Assembly: GCA_946406195.1 (NCBI GenBank) | Contig: CAMJJT010000003.1 | Coordinates: forward strand, 62,001 to 126,000 | Direction: 5' to 3' | DNA from: an uncultured Bacteroidales bacterium | GTDB taxonomy: Bacteria; Bacteroidota; Bacteroidia; Bacteroidales; Paludibacteraceae | DNA: 64,000 nt | Part shown: positions 1-7,381 of the stretch, in pieces | How the letters are laid out: every line of letters begins with the position of its first letter | How positions within the stretch are numbered: position 1 is the first letter of the stretch | Made by a program: the position numbers and the translations under genes | The notes under the pieces: generated by a model | The model's input: only the letters and a program-made list of their open reading frames with translations | What the model was told of the DNA's origin: nothing | Database searches by the model: none

Positions 1-10
1 AGGGAGCGCA

Positions 11-45
11 AAAGCATCTATCTTCGGGTAGATGCTTTTTTTGTT
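11..45 (+). terminator. intrinsic terminator, TTCG tetraloop
   Basis: A 9-bp stem (14-22 with 27-35, including one T-G pair) closes on a TTCG tetraloop and is followed by a T-rich run from 36. It reads as the end of a rightward transcript whose gene lies left of the window. The stem is flanked by A and T runs, so it could also act leftward. Confidence 0.8.
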
Positions 46-71
46 TTTCTACCCCCTTTCAAATTCGAGCG

Positions 72-103
72 CAAAGGTACAAAAAATTTTGCATATATGC
101 AAA
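72..103 (-). promoter_or_regulatory. leftward Bacteroidota-type promoter
   Basis: On the minus strand a TTTG box (100-103) is followed after exactly 20 nt by TACCTTTG (72-79), a full match to the Bacteroidota sigma-ABfr consensus. Transcription would run left through the 14-35 hairpin and out of the window, so the target gene is not visible. Confidence 0.6.
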
Positions 104-445
104 TTTTATGTATAAAATAATCTAATCGAGTGTCATTTCCATGAGAACATGGGGTATTTGGCAAAGCCTTGTCCGCGTTCGAGGGTTAACATGCGCCCGA
201 TGGTATAGACGCCTTTCTCCTTATAAGGAAACATGCGCGCATATGCAATCACCAGACCTTTTCGGCGGCTTTTCCGTCCATATTGCTTACTTTTGCCATA
301 ATTTGAATAAAAAGTATATATATTTTTTGTATATATAGTAAATTGTAATTTTTTCCATGTTTAGGGATCATCCTATGGTGATCCTACGGTTTAATCTCGG
401 CTGGCATGCCTTTTGAACCGTATTCGGTCTCCCCAAAAGATGGCA
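104..445 (-). other. noncoding stretch; possible short leftward transcript
   Basis: No convincing gene lies between the left edge and msrA. Read leftward from the promoter at 446-477, the first 80 nt can fold. ACGGTT (416-421) pairs with AACCGT (386-391), and AGGATCA (379-385) pairs with TGATCC (365-370). CGGT (417-420) could instead pair with ACCG (425-428). Further on are tiny open frames of 23 codons (358-287) and 16 codons (299-249). A third frame without an obvious start stays open to a TGA at 133. I do not recognise any of them. This could be a structured leader, a small RNA or a decayed small gene. Confidence 0.3.
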
Positions 446-477
446 CAAAGGTACAATAAATTTTTGAAATATGCAAA
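446..477 (-). promoter_or_regulatory. leftward Bacteroidota-type promoter
   Basis: Minus-strand TTTG (474-477), 20 nt, then TACCTTTG (446-453): a perfect consensus. It points left into 104-445, where no long gene exists. It lies back to back with the rightward msrA promoter. Confidence 0.6.
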
Positions 478-491
478 TTATCGCTCTATTT

Positions 492-523
492 TTTGCACAT
501 ATCAAAAAAAAGCATTATTTTTG
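492..523 (+). promoter_or_regulatory. msrA promoter
   Basis: TTTG (492-495), 20 nt, TATTTTTG (516-523). Transcription would begin near 529, about 20 nt before the msrA ATG at 549. This supports the downstream start over the longer frame open from 471. Confidence 0.7.
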
Positions 524-548
524 CACCGGAAAAGAAAAAGAGAGAATT

Positions 549-1058
549 ATGCAAACTATTTATTTTGCAGGAGGATGTTTCTGGGGAACGGAACATTTCT
601 TTCAACAAGTTCAGGGAGTAGTGCGGACGGAGACGGGTTTTGCTAACGGCAGAGCGGATCTTCCGGAACCGAATTACGAGCAAGTTTACACGGATTCAAC
701 GGGATATGCGGAGACGGTAAAGGTGGAGTATGACACGGCGAAAGTGTCGTTGGATTTTTTAGTGCGTATGTTTTTCCATGCGATTGATCCGCTCTCTCTG
801 AACCAACAGGGACATGACGTCGGGACGCGATACCGGACAGGGGTTTACTATGTCTCTGAGGAGCAGAAGGCGATTATTGCGCGGGTTTTTGAGGAGGAGC
901 AAAAGAAATACAAGGAGGAGATGGTAGTGGAACTATTACCACTAAAGAACTATTATCCTGCGGATGAGTATCACCAGAAGTATTTGGATAAACATCCGGA
1001 TGGTTATTGTCATTTACCTATGGAACTTTTCCGTTGGGCGAAAGAGCAAGGTCTCTGA
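549..1058 (+). CDS. msrA: peptide-methionine (S)-S-oxide reductase MsrA
   Basis: A 169-aa protein of the MsrA family, which reduces methionine-S-sulfoxide in free or protein-bound form and so repairs oxidative damage. The catalytic motif GGCFWG is at residues 8-13 with Cys10 as the nucleophile. The GTRYRTGVYY and YHQKYL blocks typical of the family follow. The frame is open from 471, but the promoter -7 box ends at 523 and the conserved motif begins eight residues after the ATG at 549, so I chose that start. A second Cys near the C-terminus (YCHL) could serve in recycling. It is a single gene with its own promoter and a hairpin terminator. The segment after the active site reads TGFANG rather than the usual TGYAGG, a mild divergence. 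Confidence 0.93.
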   Translation: MQTIYFAGGCFWGTEHFFQQVQGVVRTETGFANGRADLPEPNYEQVYTDSTGYAETVKVEYDTAKVSLDFLVRMFFHAIDPLSLNQQGHDVGTRYRTGVYYVSEEQKAIIARVFEEEQKKYKEEMVVELLPLKNYYPADEYHQKYLDKHPDGYCHLPMELFRWAKEQGL

Positions 1059-1087
1059 GTCTAAAACAGCGTATATTTTGCTATAAA

Positions 1088-1124
1088 AACTTCCGATGAA
1101 ATCGGGAGAAGTTGCTATTTTTTT
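1088..1124 (+). terminator. terminator after msrA
   Basis: The stem AACTTCCGAT / ATCGG-GAG-AAGTT (three-base bulge, GAA loop) is followed by a T run at 1118-1124. It separates msrA from the mreB operon. Confidence 0.6.
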
Positions 1125-1201
1125 ATTGTGAAACGTTAAAATGGTTCGCCATCCTTTGCGAAGGGTAGCAATCATTTTTCTTTCAAAAAAATTCGCACGC
1201 A

Positions 1202-1233
1202 CTTGCATATATAAAAAAAAAGTTGTAAATTTG
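1202..1233 (+). promoter_or_regulatory. mre/rod operon promoter
   Basis: CTTG (1202-1205), 20 nt, TAAATTTG (1226-1233), followed by CACC. It lies about 100 nt before the mreB ATG and is probably the main promoter of the mreBCD-mrdA-rodA cluster. Confidence 0.7.
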
Positions 1234-1264
1234 CACCCGATTTTAGTTTGGGCAAGTATGTGCA

Positions 1265-1313
1265 GAGTGAAAGAATGAAGGAGTGAAAGAGTGAATGAGT
1301 GAAGGAATTGAAG
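1265..1313. repeat. 8-bp tandem repeat in the mreB leader
   Basis: Five units of the type GAGTGAAA / GAATGAAG / GAGTGAAT in register, then a degenerate ninth-base unit. They lie in the 5' untranslated region between the promoter and mreB. The copy number could be unstable. Confidence 0.75.
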
Positions 1314-1337
1314 GAAAATTAAAATAATTACATAAAC

Positions 1338-2357
1338 ATGGGACTTTTTTCTTTTACACAAGAGATTGCTATTGACCTTGGAACGGCGAACACGATCATC
1401 ATGTGCGATGACAAGATCGTGGTAGATGAGCCTTCGGTAGTAGCTATTTCTATGGCAGACAACAAGATGGTTGCCGTCGGCCGCAAGGCACAACAGATGA
1501 TTGGTAAGGGCGGTAGTATGATTCGTACCGTTCGTCCTTTGCGGGATGGTGTGATTGCCGATTTCTATGCTTGCGAGATGATGATTCGCGGAATGATCAA
1601 GATGATTCCGAAGCAGGCTCGTTTGTTCTCTCCTTCTATCCGTATGGTGGTTTGTATTCCTTCCGGTTCAACCGAGGTGGAAATCCGTGCTGTGCGCGAT
1701 AGCTCGGAGCATGCAGGAGGTCGTGACGTCTATATGATTTACGAGCCGATGGCTGCCGCTATCGGTATCGGTATTGACGTTGAGAGCCCGGAAGGATGTA
1801 TGATCGTAGATATTGGTGGTGGTACAACGGAGATTGCCGTCATTTCTCTCGGTGGCATCGTAAGTAATAAGTCCATTAAGATTGCAGGTGACGACTTCAA
1901 CCAAGACATCATCGAATATATGGGTCGTATGCACAACCTGCGTATCGACGAACCGACGGCTGAGCGTATTAAGATTCAGGTGGGTTCTGCTCTACCGGAG
2001 TTGGAGGACGCACCGGAAGATTTCATCGTGGTAGGTCCGAACAAAGTGACGGCGCTGCCGATGTCCGTTCCGGTAAGTTATCAGGAGATCTCACACTGCT
2101 TGGAGAAGAGTATTTCTAAGATCGAGGGCGCTATCCTTCAGGCGTTGGAGTCCACTCCTCCTGAGTTGTACTCGGATATTGTGAAACGCGGTATCTACCT
2201 GACCGGTGGTGGTGCATTGCTGCACGGTCTGGCTCGTCGTCTGACGGATAAGATCACTATTCCGTTCCATGTAGCCGATGATCCTCTGCACTCTGTAGCA
2301 CGCGGAACAGGTGTAGCGCTGAAAAATGTGAATAACTTCGGCTTCCTGCTGCGCTAA
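1338..2357 (+). CDS. mreB: rod shape-determining actin homologue MreB
   Basis: A 339-aa bacterial actin that polymerises under the inner membrane and directs the elongation machinery. The first phosphate motif (IDLGTANT) is near residues 12-19, the second (VDIGGGTTEIAV) near 155-166 and the adenosine motif (LTGGGALLHGL) near 287-297. Length matches the family. It is first in the mreB-mreC-mreD-mrdA-rodA order, a classic rod-shape cluster, with a 14-bp gap to mreC. The N-terminus MGLFSFTQE carries the short hydrophobic tip that anchors many MreBs to the membrane. The leader holds an 8-bp tandem repeat. Confidence 0.97.
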   Translation: MGLFSFTQEIAIDLGTANTIIMCDDKIVVDEPSVVAISMADNKMVAVGRKAQQMIGKGGSMIRTVRPLRDGVIADFYACEMMIRGMIKMIPKQARLFSPSIRMVVCIPSGSTEVEIRAVRDSSEHAGGRDVYMIYEPMAAAIGIGIDVESPEGCMIVDIGGGTTEIAVISLGGIVSNKSIKIAGDDFNQDIIEYMGRMHNLRIDEPTAERIKIQVGSALPELEDAPEDFIVVGPNKVTALPMSVPVSYQEISHCLEKSISKIEGAILQALESTPPELYSDIVKRGIYLTGGGALLHGLARRLTDKITIPFHVADDPLHSVARGTGVALKNVNNFGFLLR

Positions 2358-2371
2358 TTGCATAGTAGAAA

Positions 2372-3160
2372 ATGCAGAATTTGCTGAAAATACTGCTTCG
2401 TTATAGCAACTTCCTCGTGTTCATCGCCTTGGAAGTTGCTGCGTTTATGCTTATTACTTTCAATAACGCGTATCCTCGCAGTAGTGTCTTCAGTACGGCA
2501 AACAAGGTAGTAGCTTGGCAGCATGAAGTAGTCAGTGATATTTGCGGCTATTTCAGTTTGCGTAGCCAGAACGAGTTGTTGGCGGAAGAGAACGTGGCAT
2601 TGCGAAATAAGCTCAGTGCGCTGGATTCGGCTAACACGGCGATGATGCACTATGTCTCGGCTAAAGTAGTGCAGATGACCACCGGCGAATTGAATAACTA
2701 TATCACGATCAATCGGGGTAGCAAAGATGGTATTTGTCGCGGTCAGGGTGTGCGGAATAGCGAAGGTGTGGTCGGTATCGTGCGGACCGTGGGACAGAAC
2801 TACAGTGTTGTTCTGCCGATTATCAATACCCGCTCGAATCTCAGTTGCCGATTTGCCAAGAATGATTATGTAGGCACTTTGCATTGGGACGGAAAAGACA
2901 GCCGCTTTGCCCAACTTCAAGATATATCGACCCACATGGTAGTGAACCCGGGAGATACGATTATAACCAGTGGTCTGAGTCCCGTTTTCCCGGAAGGAAT
3001 TCCCGTTGGAATCGTGGAAAATAGCGTTTTGAAGGACGGCGATTCATACTATACGATCCGTGTGCGATTGCAGACGAATTTCAAACGTTTGAAATATGTG
3101 GAGGTGGTGCAAAATGCCCACCAGCAGGAATTGGAGGAATTGACCGATGGATTGGACTAA
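2372..3160 (+). CDS. mreC: rod shape-determining protein MreC
   Basis: A 262-aa bitopic membrane protein linking cytoplasmic MreB to the periplasmic cell-wall enzymes, chiefly PBP2. One membrane segment lies near residues 13-33. A coiled-coil-like stretch (SLRSQNELLAEENVALRNKL) lies near 62-81, followed by the two-barrel periplasmic domain with NYITINRGSKDGI and GVVGIVRTV motifs. Length matches Bacteroidota MreC. The 3' end overlaps mreD by 14 bp, which indicates translational coupling. Confidence 0.95.
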   Translation: MQNLLKILLRYSNFLVFIALEVAAFMLITFNNAYPRSSVFSTANKVVAWQHEVVSDICGYFSLRSQNELLAEENVALRNKLSALDSANTAMMHYVSAKVVQMTTGELNNYITINRGSKDGICRGQGVRNSEGVVGIVRTVGQNYSVVLPIINTRSNLSCRFAKNDYVGTLHWDGKDSRFAQLQDISTHMVVNPGDTIITSGLSPVFPEGIPVGIVENSVLKDGDSYYTIRVRLQTNFKRLKYVEVVQNAHQQELEELTDGLD

Positions 3161-3641
3161 ACAGATAGGACGGTATGTGCTTGTGATGCTCTTGCAAGTG
3201 CTGCTCTTCAACCAGCTGCAGTTATGGGGTGTTTGTCATCCCTATATCTATGTGCTCTGTCTAATGATGATGCCGATCACCCTGCCCCATAACGCAGATA
3301 TGTTCATAGGCGCCGCGGCTGGTCTGGTGATGGACGTGTTCTGTAATTCGATGGGCGTTCATACGGCTGCTTGTATCCTGCTGATGTTCATCCGCCCGTA
3401 TTTATTGGGACTGATAGTGAATGACAAAGACCGTTTGAACGAACAAATCAGTTTGCGCGCCGTAGGCATGGAAGCTTTCGTCAAGTATGTGGTTATTCTG
3501 GTTCTGGTGCATCATCTGACCGTCTTCCTTCTGGCGGCATGGAGTTGGTCCCATATCGGCTTTGTGTTGCTCGAGACCTTTGTGAGCAGTATCATCACTA
3601 TTTTGCTGGTAATAGGATATAATATGCTCAAATACAGATGA
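3147..3641 (+). CDS. mreD: rod shape-determining protein MreD
   Basis: A 164-aa hydrophobic protein with about five predicted membrane segments, identified from its position between mreC and mrdA and from its size. The family recognition itself is weak by eye. MreD is an inner-membrane partner of MreC and RodA in the elongasome. It overlaps mreC by 14 bp and mrdA by 4 bp, so the three are almost certainly cotranslated. Confidence 0.88.
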   Translation: MDWTKQIGRYVLVMLLQVLLFNQLQLWGVCHPYIYVLCLMMMPITLPHNADMFIGAAAGLVMDVFCNSMGVHTAACILLMFIRPYLLGLIVNDKDRLNEQISLRAVGMEAFVKYVVILVLVHHLTVFLLAAWSWSHIGFVLLETFVSSIITILLVIGYNMLKYR

Positions 3642-5494
3642 TTAACGATCCCCATTATAGACGCCGATATGTGATCAGCGGCATTGCCGTTGTGGTTGTT
3701 TTGGTGTATATAACGCGTTTGTTTTTTTTGCAGATTATAGACCAATCGACCAAGGATCAGGCGGATAATAACGCCTTGGTTAGGCAGACCATCTACCCTT
3801 CGCGAGGATTGATTTATGATCGTAACGGGGAACTGCTCGTTTTTAACCAACCAATCTATGAAATCACCATGACCATGCGTGAGATGGGGAAAGATTGGGA
3901 CACGACAGCTTTCTGTAATTGTTTGAAAATCAGTCGCTCTGAGTTTGATGAGCGCTTGGCGGAGATCAAAGATCGCCGTAAGAACCGCGGATATTCGCGT
4001 TGGACTCCACAGGTGTTTATGAGCCAGCTCAAGAAAGAGGATATAGCTACTTTGCAGGAGGAGTTATTCCTCTTCCCCGGTATCAAGATCCAGAAGCGAA
4101 CTCTCCGTGATTATACCTATAATGCGGCGGAGCATGTGTTAGGTAGTGTAGGCGAAGTGAATCAGAACGATATAGACCGTGATCCTTATTACACGCGTGG
4201 CGATTATTCGGGGCGTGACGGTCTGGAGCGCACTTATGAGAAGCAGTTACGCGGAGAGAAAGGCGTGGAAGTGCTTATGCGAGACGTGAGAGGACGTATT
4301 CAGGGCAGTTATCAGAACGGAGAGCTCGATCGGACAGCGGTAGCCGGAACGGATCTGTATGTGACTTTGGATATCCGTTTGCAGTTATTGGCGGAAGAGC
4401 TATTGGCTGGTAAGATAGGCAGTGCCGTAGCGATAGAACCGAAGACGGGCGAGATCCTTGCTTTGGCGTCCAACCCCGGATGGAATCCCAAGAAACTGGT
4501 GGGAAAAGAGCGGAGTAAGAACTACAATGCCTTGCTCCATGACCCGACCAAGCCGCTCATGAACCGTGCTACGCAGGCGATGTATCCTCCCGGTTCTACT
4601 TTTAAGACCATCCAATCGCTGGTTTGTCTGGAACAAGGGGCTATCACGCCTAATACCCTCTATCCGTGTTCAGGACCGGGTAGTACACCCATCAAGTGTA
4701 CGCACCATCATGGTTCACCTGTCGCTCTGGATCGCGCTATCGAGCAGAGTTGTAACCCCTATTTCTGGTGTGCTTTCCGCGACCTGCTGCAGAAAGACGG
4801 GAAAGAACGCGATATCCACAAACCTTACGAGAAATGGCGGGAAGCGGTCATGAGTTTCGGTCTTGGGCATCGTTTTGACGACACCGATCTGAGCGAGCAG
4901 TCTGCCGGAAGCATACCGAGTACCAAGCTATACGATAAATTCTACGGTAAAACAGGATGGAAAGCAATCACCATCCGTTCGCTCAGTATCGGGCAGGGAG
5001 AGATACTCGTTACGCCGCTTCAACTGGCTAACCAAGCGGCTACTATCGCTAACGACGGATATTATATCTCTCCTCACCTCAATAAGAACGATTCCATGCG
5101 GATTCTTACCCCCGATGGGGAACGATTATTACATCGGCATAATTTGGATATCAAGAAGCGGCATTTTGAGGTGGTGAAAGAGGGAATGAGTCGTGTGATG
5201 GTCTATGGAACGGGACGTCATTATGCAGTGGATAGTCTGCATATGGCGGGTAAGACCGGAACGGTGCAAAACCCGCACGGACGTGATCATGCTATCTTTA
5301 TCGGTTTTGCACCGGTGGAGGATCCTCAGATAGCGGTAGCAGTTGTGGTAGAGAATGCCGGATTCGGTGCTACTTGGGCTTGCCCGATAGCTACAATGAT
5401 GATAGAACAATATCTCACAGGCGAGGTGAAAAGAAAAGATTTACGTAATCGAATAGGAAGTGCTATACTCAATGAGGGCGTCAAGAACTGGTAA
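3638..5494 (+). CDS. mrdA: penicillin-binding protein 2 (elongation transpeptidase)
   Basis: A 618-aa class B penicillin-binding protein that cross-links peptidoglycan during side-wall growth. One membrane anchor lies near residues 13-31. The dimerisation/pedestal domain follows (PSRGLIYDRNGELLV). The transpeptidase domain carries SxxK (GSTFKT, about residue 319), SxN (SCN, about 371) and KTGT (about 538). Length agrees with MrdA. It overlaps mreD by 4 bp and the rodA start by about 20 bp. RodA-PBP2 pairs form the glycosyltransferase/transpeptidase core of the elongasome. Confidence 0.96.
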   Translation: MINDPHYRRRYVISGIAVVVVLVYITRLFFLQIIDQSTKDQADNNALVRQTIYPSRGLIYDRNGELLVFNQPIYEITMTMREMGKDWDTTAFCNCLKISRSEFDERLAEIKDRRKNRGYSRWTPQVFMSQLKKEDIATLQEELFLFPGIKIQKRTLRDYTYNAAEHVLGSVGEVNQNDIDRDPYYTRGDYSGRDGLERTYEKQLRGEKGVEVLMRDVRGRIQGSYQNGELDRTAVAGTDLYVTLDIRLQLLAEELLAGKIGSAVAIEPKTGEILALASNPGWNPKKLVGKERSKNYNALLHDPTKPLMNRATQAMYPPGSTFKTIQSLVCLEQGAITPNTLYPCSGPGSTPIKCTHHHGSPVALDRAIEQSCNPYFWCAFRDLLQKDGKERDIHKPYEKWREAVMSFGLGHRFDDTDLSEQSAGSIPSTKLYDKFYGKTGWKAITIRSLSIGQGEILVTPLQLANQAATIANDGYYISPHLNKNDSMRILTPDGERLLHRHNLDIKKRHFEVVKEGMSRVMVYGTGRHYAVDSLHMAGKTGTVQNPHGRDHAIFIGFAPVEDPQIAVAVVVENAGFGATWACPIATMMIEQYLTGEVKRKDLRNRIGSAILNEGVKNW

Positions 5495-6935
5495 TATATG
5501 GCAGCATGTCGATTGGCTTACCATTGGTATGTTTGTATTGCTGGCCGTTTTCGGCTGGTTGAATATCTATGGTGCCAGTTATACCTTCGATCAAACCAGT
5601 ATTTTTGATTTCTCCAACCGTGCCGGTAAGCAGTTCACATGGATGATGGGTTCCCTCTTCATCGGTATGGTGCTCTTGCTCATTGATTATAAGACCTATG
5701 ATGTGCTGGCATATCTGGCGTATGGCGCCATGTTATTGCTTTTATTGGCGACTCCTTTCCTTGCGCACGATATCAAAGGTTCGATGTCTTGGATCTCCCT
5801 TGGTCCGGTCAGTTTGCAACCGGCTGAGTTCGCCAAGTGTATAGTAGCTCTAGCCGTAGCCAAATATATGGGCAGATATGAATATAAAATACGAACTTGG
5901 CGCGATCTCATCGTACCTTTTGCGCTCATAGGAGTACCGGCCTTGATCATTATGATTTTACAGAAAGAGACCGGTTCAGCGCTTGTTTTTACGGCTTTCT
6001 TGCTTGTTTTCTATCGTCAGGGCATGAGCGGATATGTGTTATGGATGGGCGTAGCGGCTGTAGCTCTCTTTATCATCAGTATTCGTTTTGGCGCGGTCTC
6101 CGTGCCTTTGGGTACCGGAAGCGTTGGTATCTTAACATGTATGTTGCTGCTTACGGCGGTAGAGATTTATTTTATTTGTAAAGAGCATTGGATGCGCTAT
6201 CAGGCGCTGATTTTAGTAGGTAGCGTCGTCCTTATCTATAGTATCTTCTTGATAATCAATATATGGATTCCCATGCCTTTTGATTGGATATCGATGGGAA
6301 TAGTGATGGCGTTGGTCGTTTATTCGATTATAATTGGTATCTACTGGCGTAAGTTGATGCTGGTTCTTGTGGCGTTGTTCACGCTCTTCTGTATCGGATA
6401 TACCCATGCCTGTGATTTTGTGTTTCAAAAAGTGCTGCAACCTCACCAGCGTATCCGTATCGAAGTGCTGTTGGGAATGAAGGAAGACCCAGCCGGGGCA
6501 GGCTATAATGTCAACCAAGCGCGTATCGCTATCGGTTCCGGACGTTTCTTCGGAAAAGGCTATCTGAACGGGACACAGACGAAGCTTCAGTTTGTACCGG
6601 AACAGGATACGGACTTTATCTTCTGCACGGTGGGTGAAGAATGGGGTTTTGTCGGTTCCATCGGAGTTTTATTGCTATATCTAAGCTTTATCCTGCGTCT
6701 CATTTTCATAGCAGAAAGGCAGCGTAATGTATCTACGCGGATTTATGCCTATGCCGTAGCCAGTATCTTCCTCTTCCATCTCACGATCAATGTGGGTATG
6801 GTATTAGGTCTTTTGCCGGTTATAGGAATTCCGCTTCCATTCTTTAGTTATGGAGGTAGTTCGTTATGGGGATTCACAATGTTGTTGTTTATCCTTTTGC
6901 GGCTGGATGCAGCGCGTATGGAACAATTGAATTAG
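5472..6935 (+). CDS. rodA: rod shape peptidoglycan glycosyltransferase RodA
   Basis: About 487 aa, a SEDS-family polytopic membrane glycosyltransferase that polymerises lipid II and works with PBP2. Recognisable SEDS blocks are GSMSWISLGPVSLQPAEFAK in the first third and PLPFFSYGGSSLWG near the C-terminus. It is longer than proteobacterial RodA (about 370 aa) because of extra membrane segments in the middle, a feature I associate with Bacteroidota RodA. I chose the ATG at 5472; a GTG at 5460 is also in frame. The gene begins inside the end of mrdA, consistent with coupled translation. Confidence 0.94.
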   Translation: MRASRTGNIWQHVDWLTIGMFVLLAVFGWLNIYGASYTFDQTSIFDFSNRAGKQFTWMMGSLFIGMVLLLIDYKTYDVLAYLAYGAMLLLLLATPFLAHDIKGSMSWISLGPVSLQPAEFAKCIVALAVAKYMGRYEYKIRTWRDLIVPFALIGVPALIIMILQKETGSALVFTAFLLVFYRQGMSGYVLWMGVAAVALFIISIRFGAVSVPLGTGSVGILTCMLLLTAVEIYFICKEHWMRYQALILVGSVVLIYSIFLIINIWIPMPFDWISMGIVMALVVYSIIIGIYWRKLMLVLVALFTLFCIGYTHACDFVFQKVLQPHQRIRIEVLLGMKEDPAGAGYNVNQARIAIGSGRFFGKGYLNGTQTKLQFVPEQDTDFIFCTVGEEWGFVGSIGVLLLYLSFILRLIFIAERQRNVSTRIYAYAVASIFLFHLTINVGMVLGLLPVIGIPLPFFSYGGSSLWGFTMLLFILLRLDAARMEQLN

Positions 6936-6936
6936 T

Positions 6937-7380
6937 ATGTTTGTAACCGATCCAATAGGAATAAAAGGCGAAGAAGAAGCTGCCAAGATGCTTTCGAAGA
7001 AGGGCTATAAAGTGATCGAGCGTAACTGGCGCTTAGGGCATTGGGAGATTGACCTGATAGCTGAGAATAAGGAGGAGATTGTTTTTGTGGAGGTGAAAGC
7101 CCGAACAACGATGTTTGGTGATATACGGCCGGAAGAATATGTCGATGAAAACAAGAAAAGACGTATGATCACTTCCGGGAATGCGTTTATGCGTCATAAC
7201 CGTTCTACCAAGTCACTACGGTTCGACATCATCGGTATTGTAGTTGATCCCGAGACAATGAAAGTGACCTATCGTGCTCATTTGGAGAATGCCTTTCAAC
7301 CTTCCGCTCATGTAGCAACAAGAGGCAGTCATAGCCCGTCGTTGTTATGGAGTCATAAGAGAGTAATTAGAAAAAGATAA
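6937..7380 (+). CDS. yraN: YraN family (UPF0102) endonuclease-like protein
   Basis: A 147-aa protein with the restriction-endonuclease-like core of UPF0102: GEEEAAKML, then WRLGHWEIDLIAE and VFVEVKAR, which hold the acidic residues and Lys of a PD-(D/E)xK fold. Biochemical function is not established for the family; a role in DNA processing is inferred from the fold. The C-terminal 25 residues extend past the usual family end. It starts 2 bp after rodA and ends 2 bp before mnmG, so it is probably in the same transcript. Confidence 0.88.
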   Translation: MFVTDPIGIKGEEEAAKMLSKKGYKVIERNWRLGHWEIDLIAENKEEIVFVEVKARTTMFGDIRPEEYVDENKKRRMITSGNAFMRHNRSTKSLRFDIIGIVVDPETMKVTYRAHLENAFQPSAHVATRGSHSPSLLWSHKRVIRKR

Positions 7381-7381
7381 C

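Noticed and set aside
141..338. 65-aa plus-strand ORF near the left edge
   Set aside because: No promoter or recognisable motif; it lies antisense to the possible leftward transcript.
361..445. Cobalamin or SAM riboswitch in the leftward leader
   Set aside because: The stems are there, but I could not match the conserved boxes of either class.
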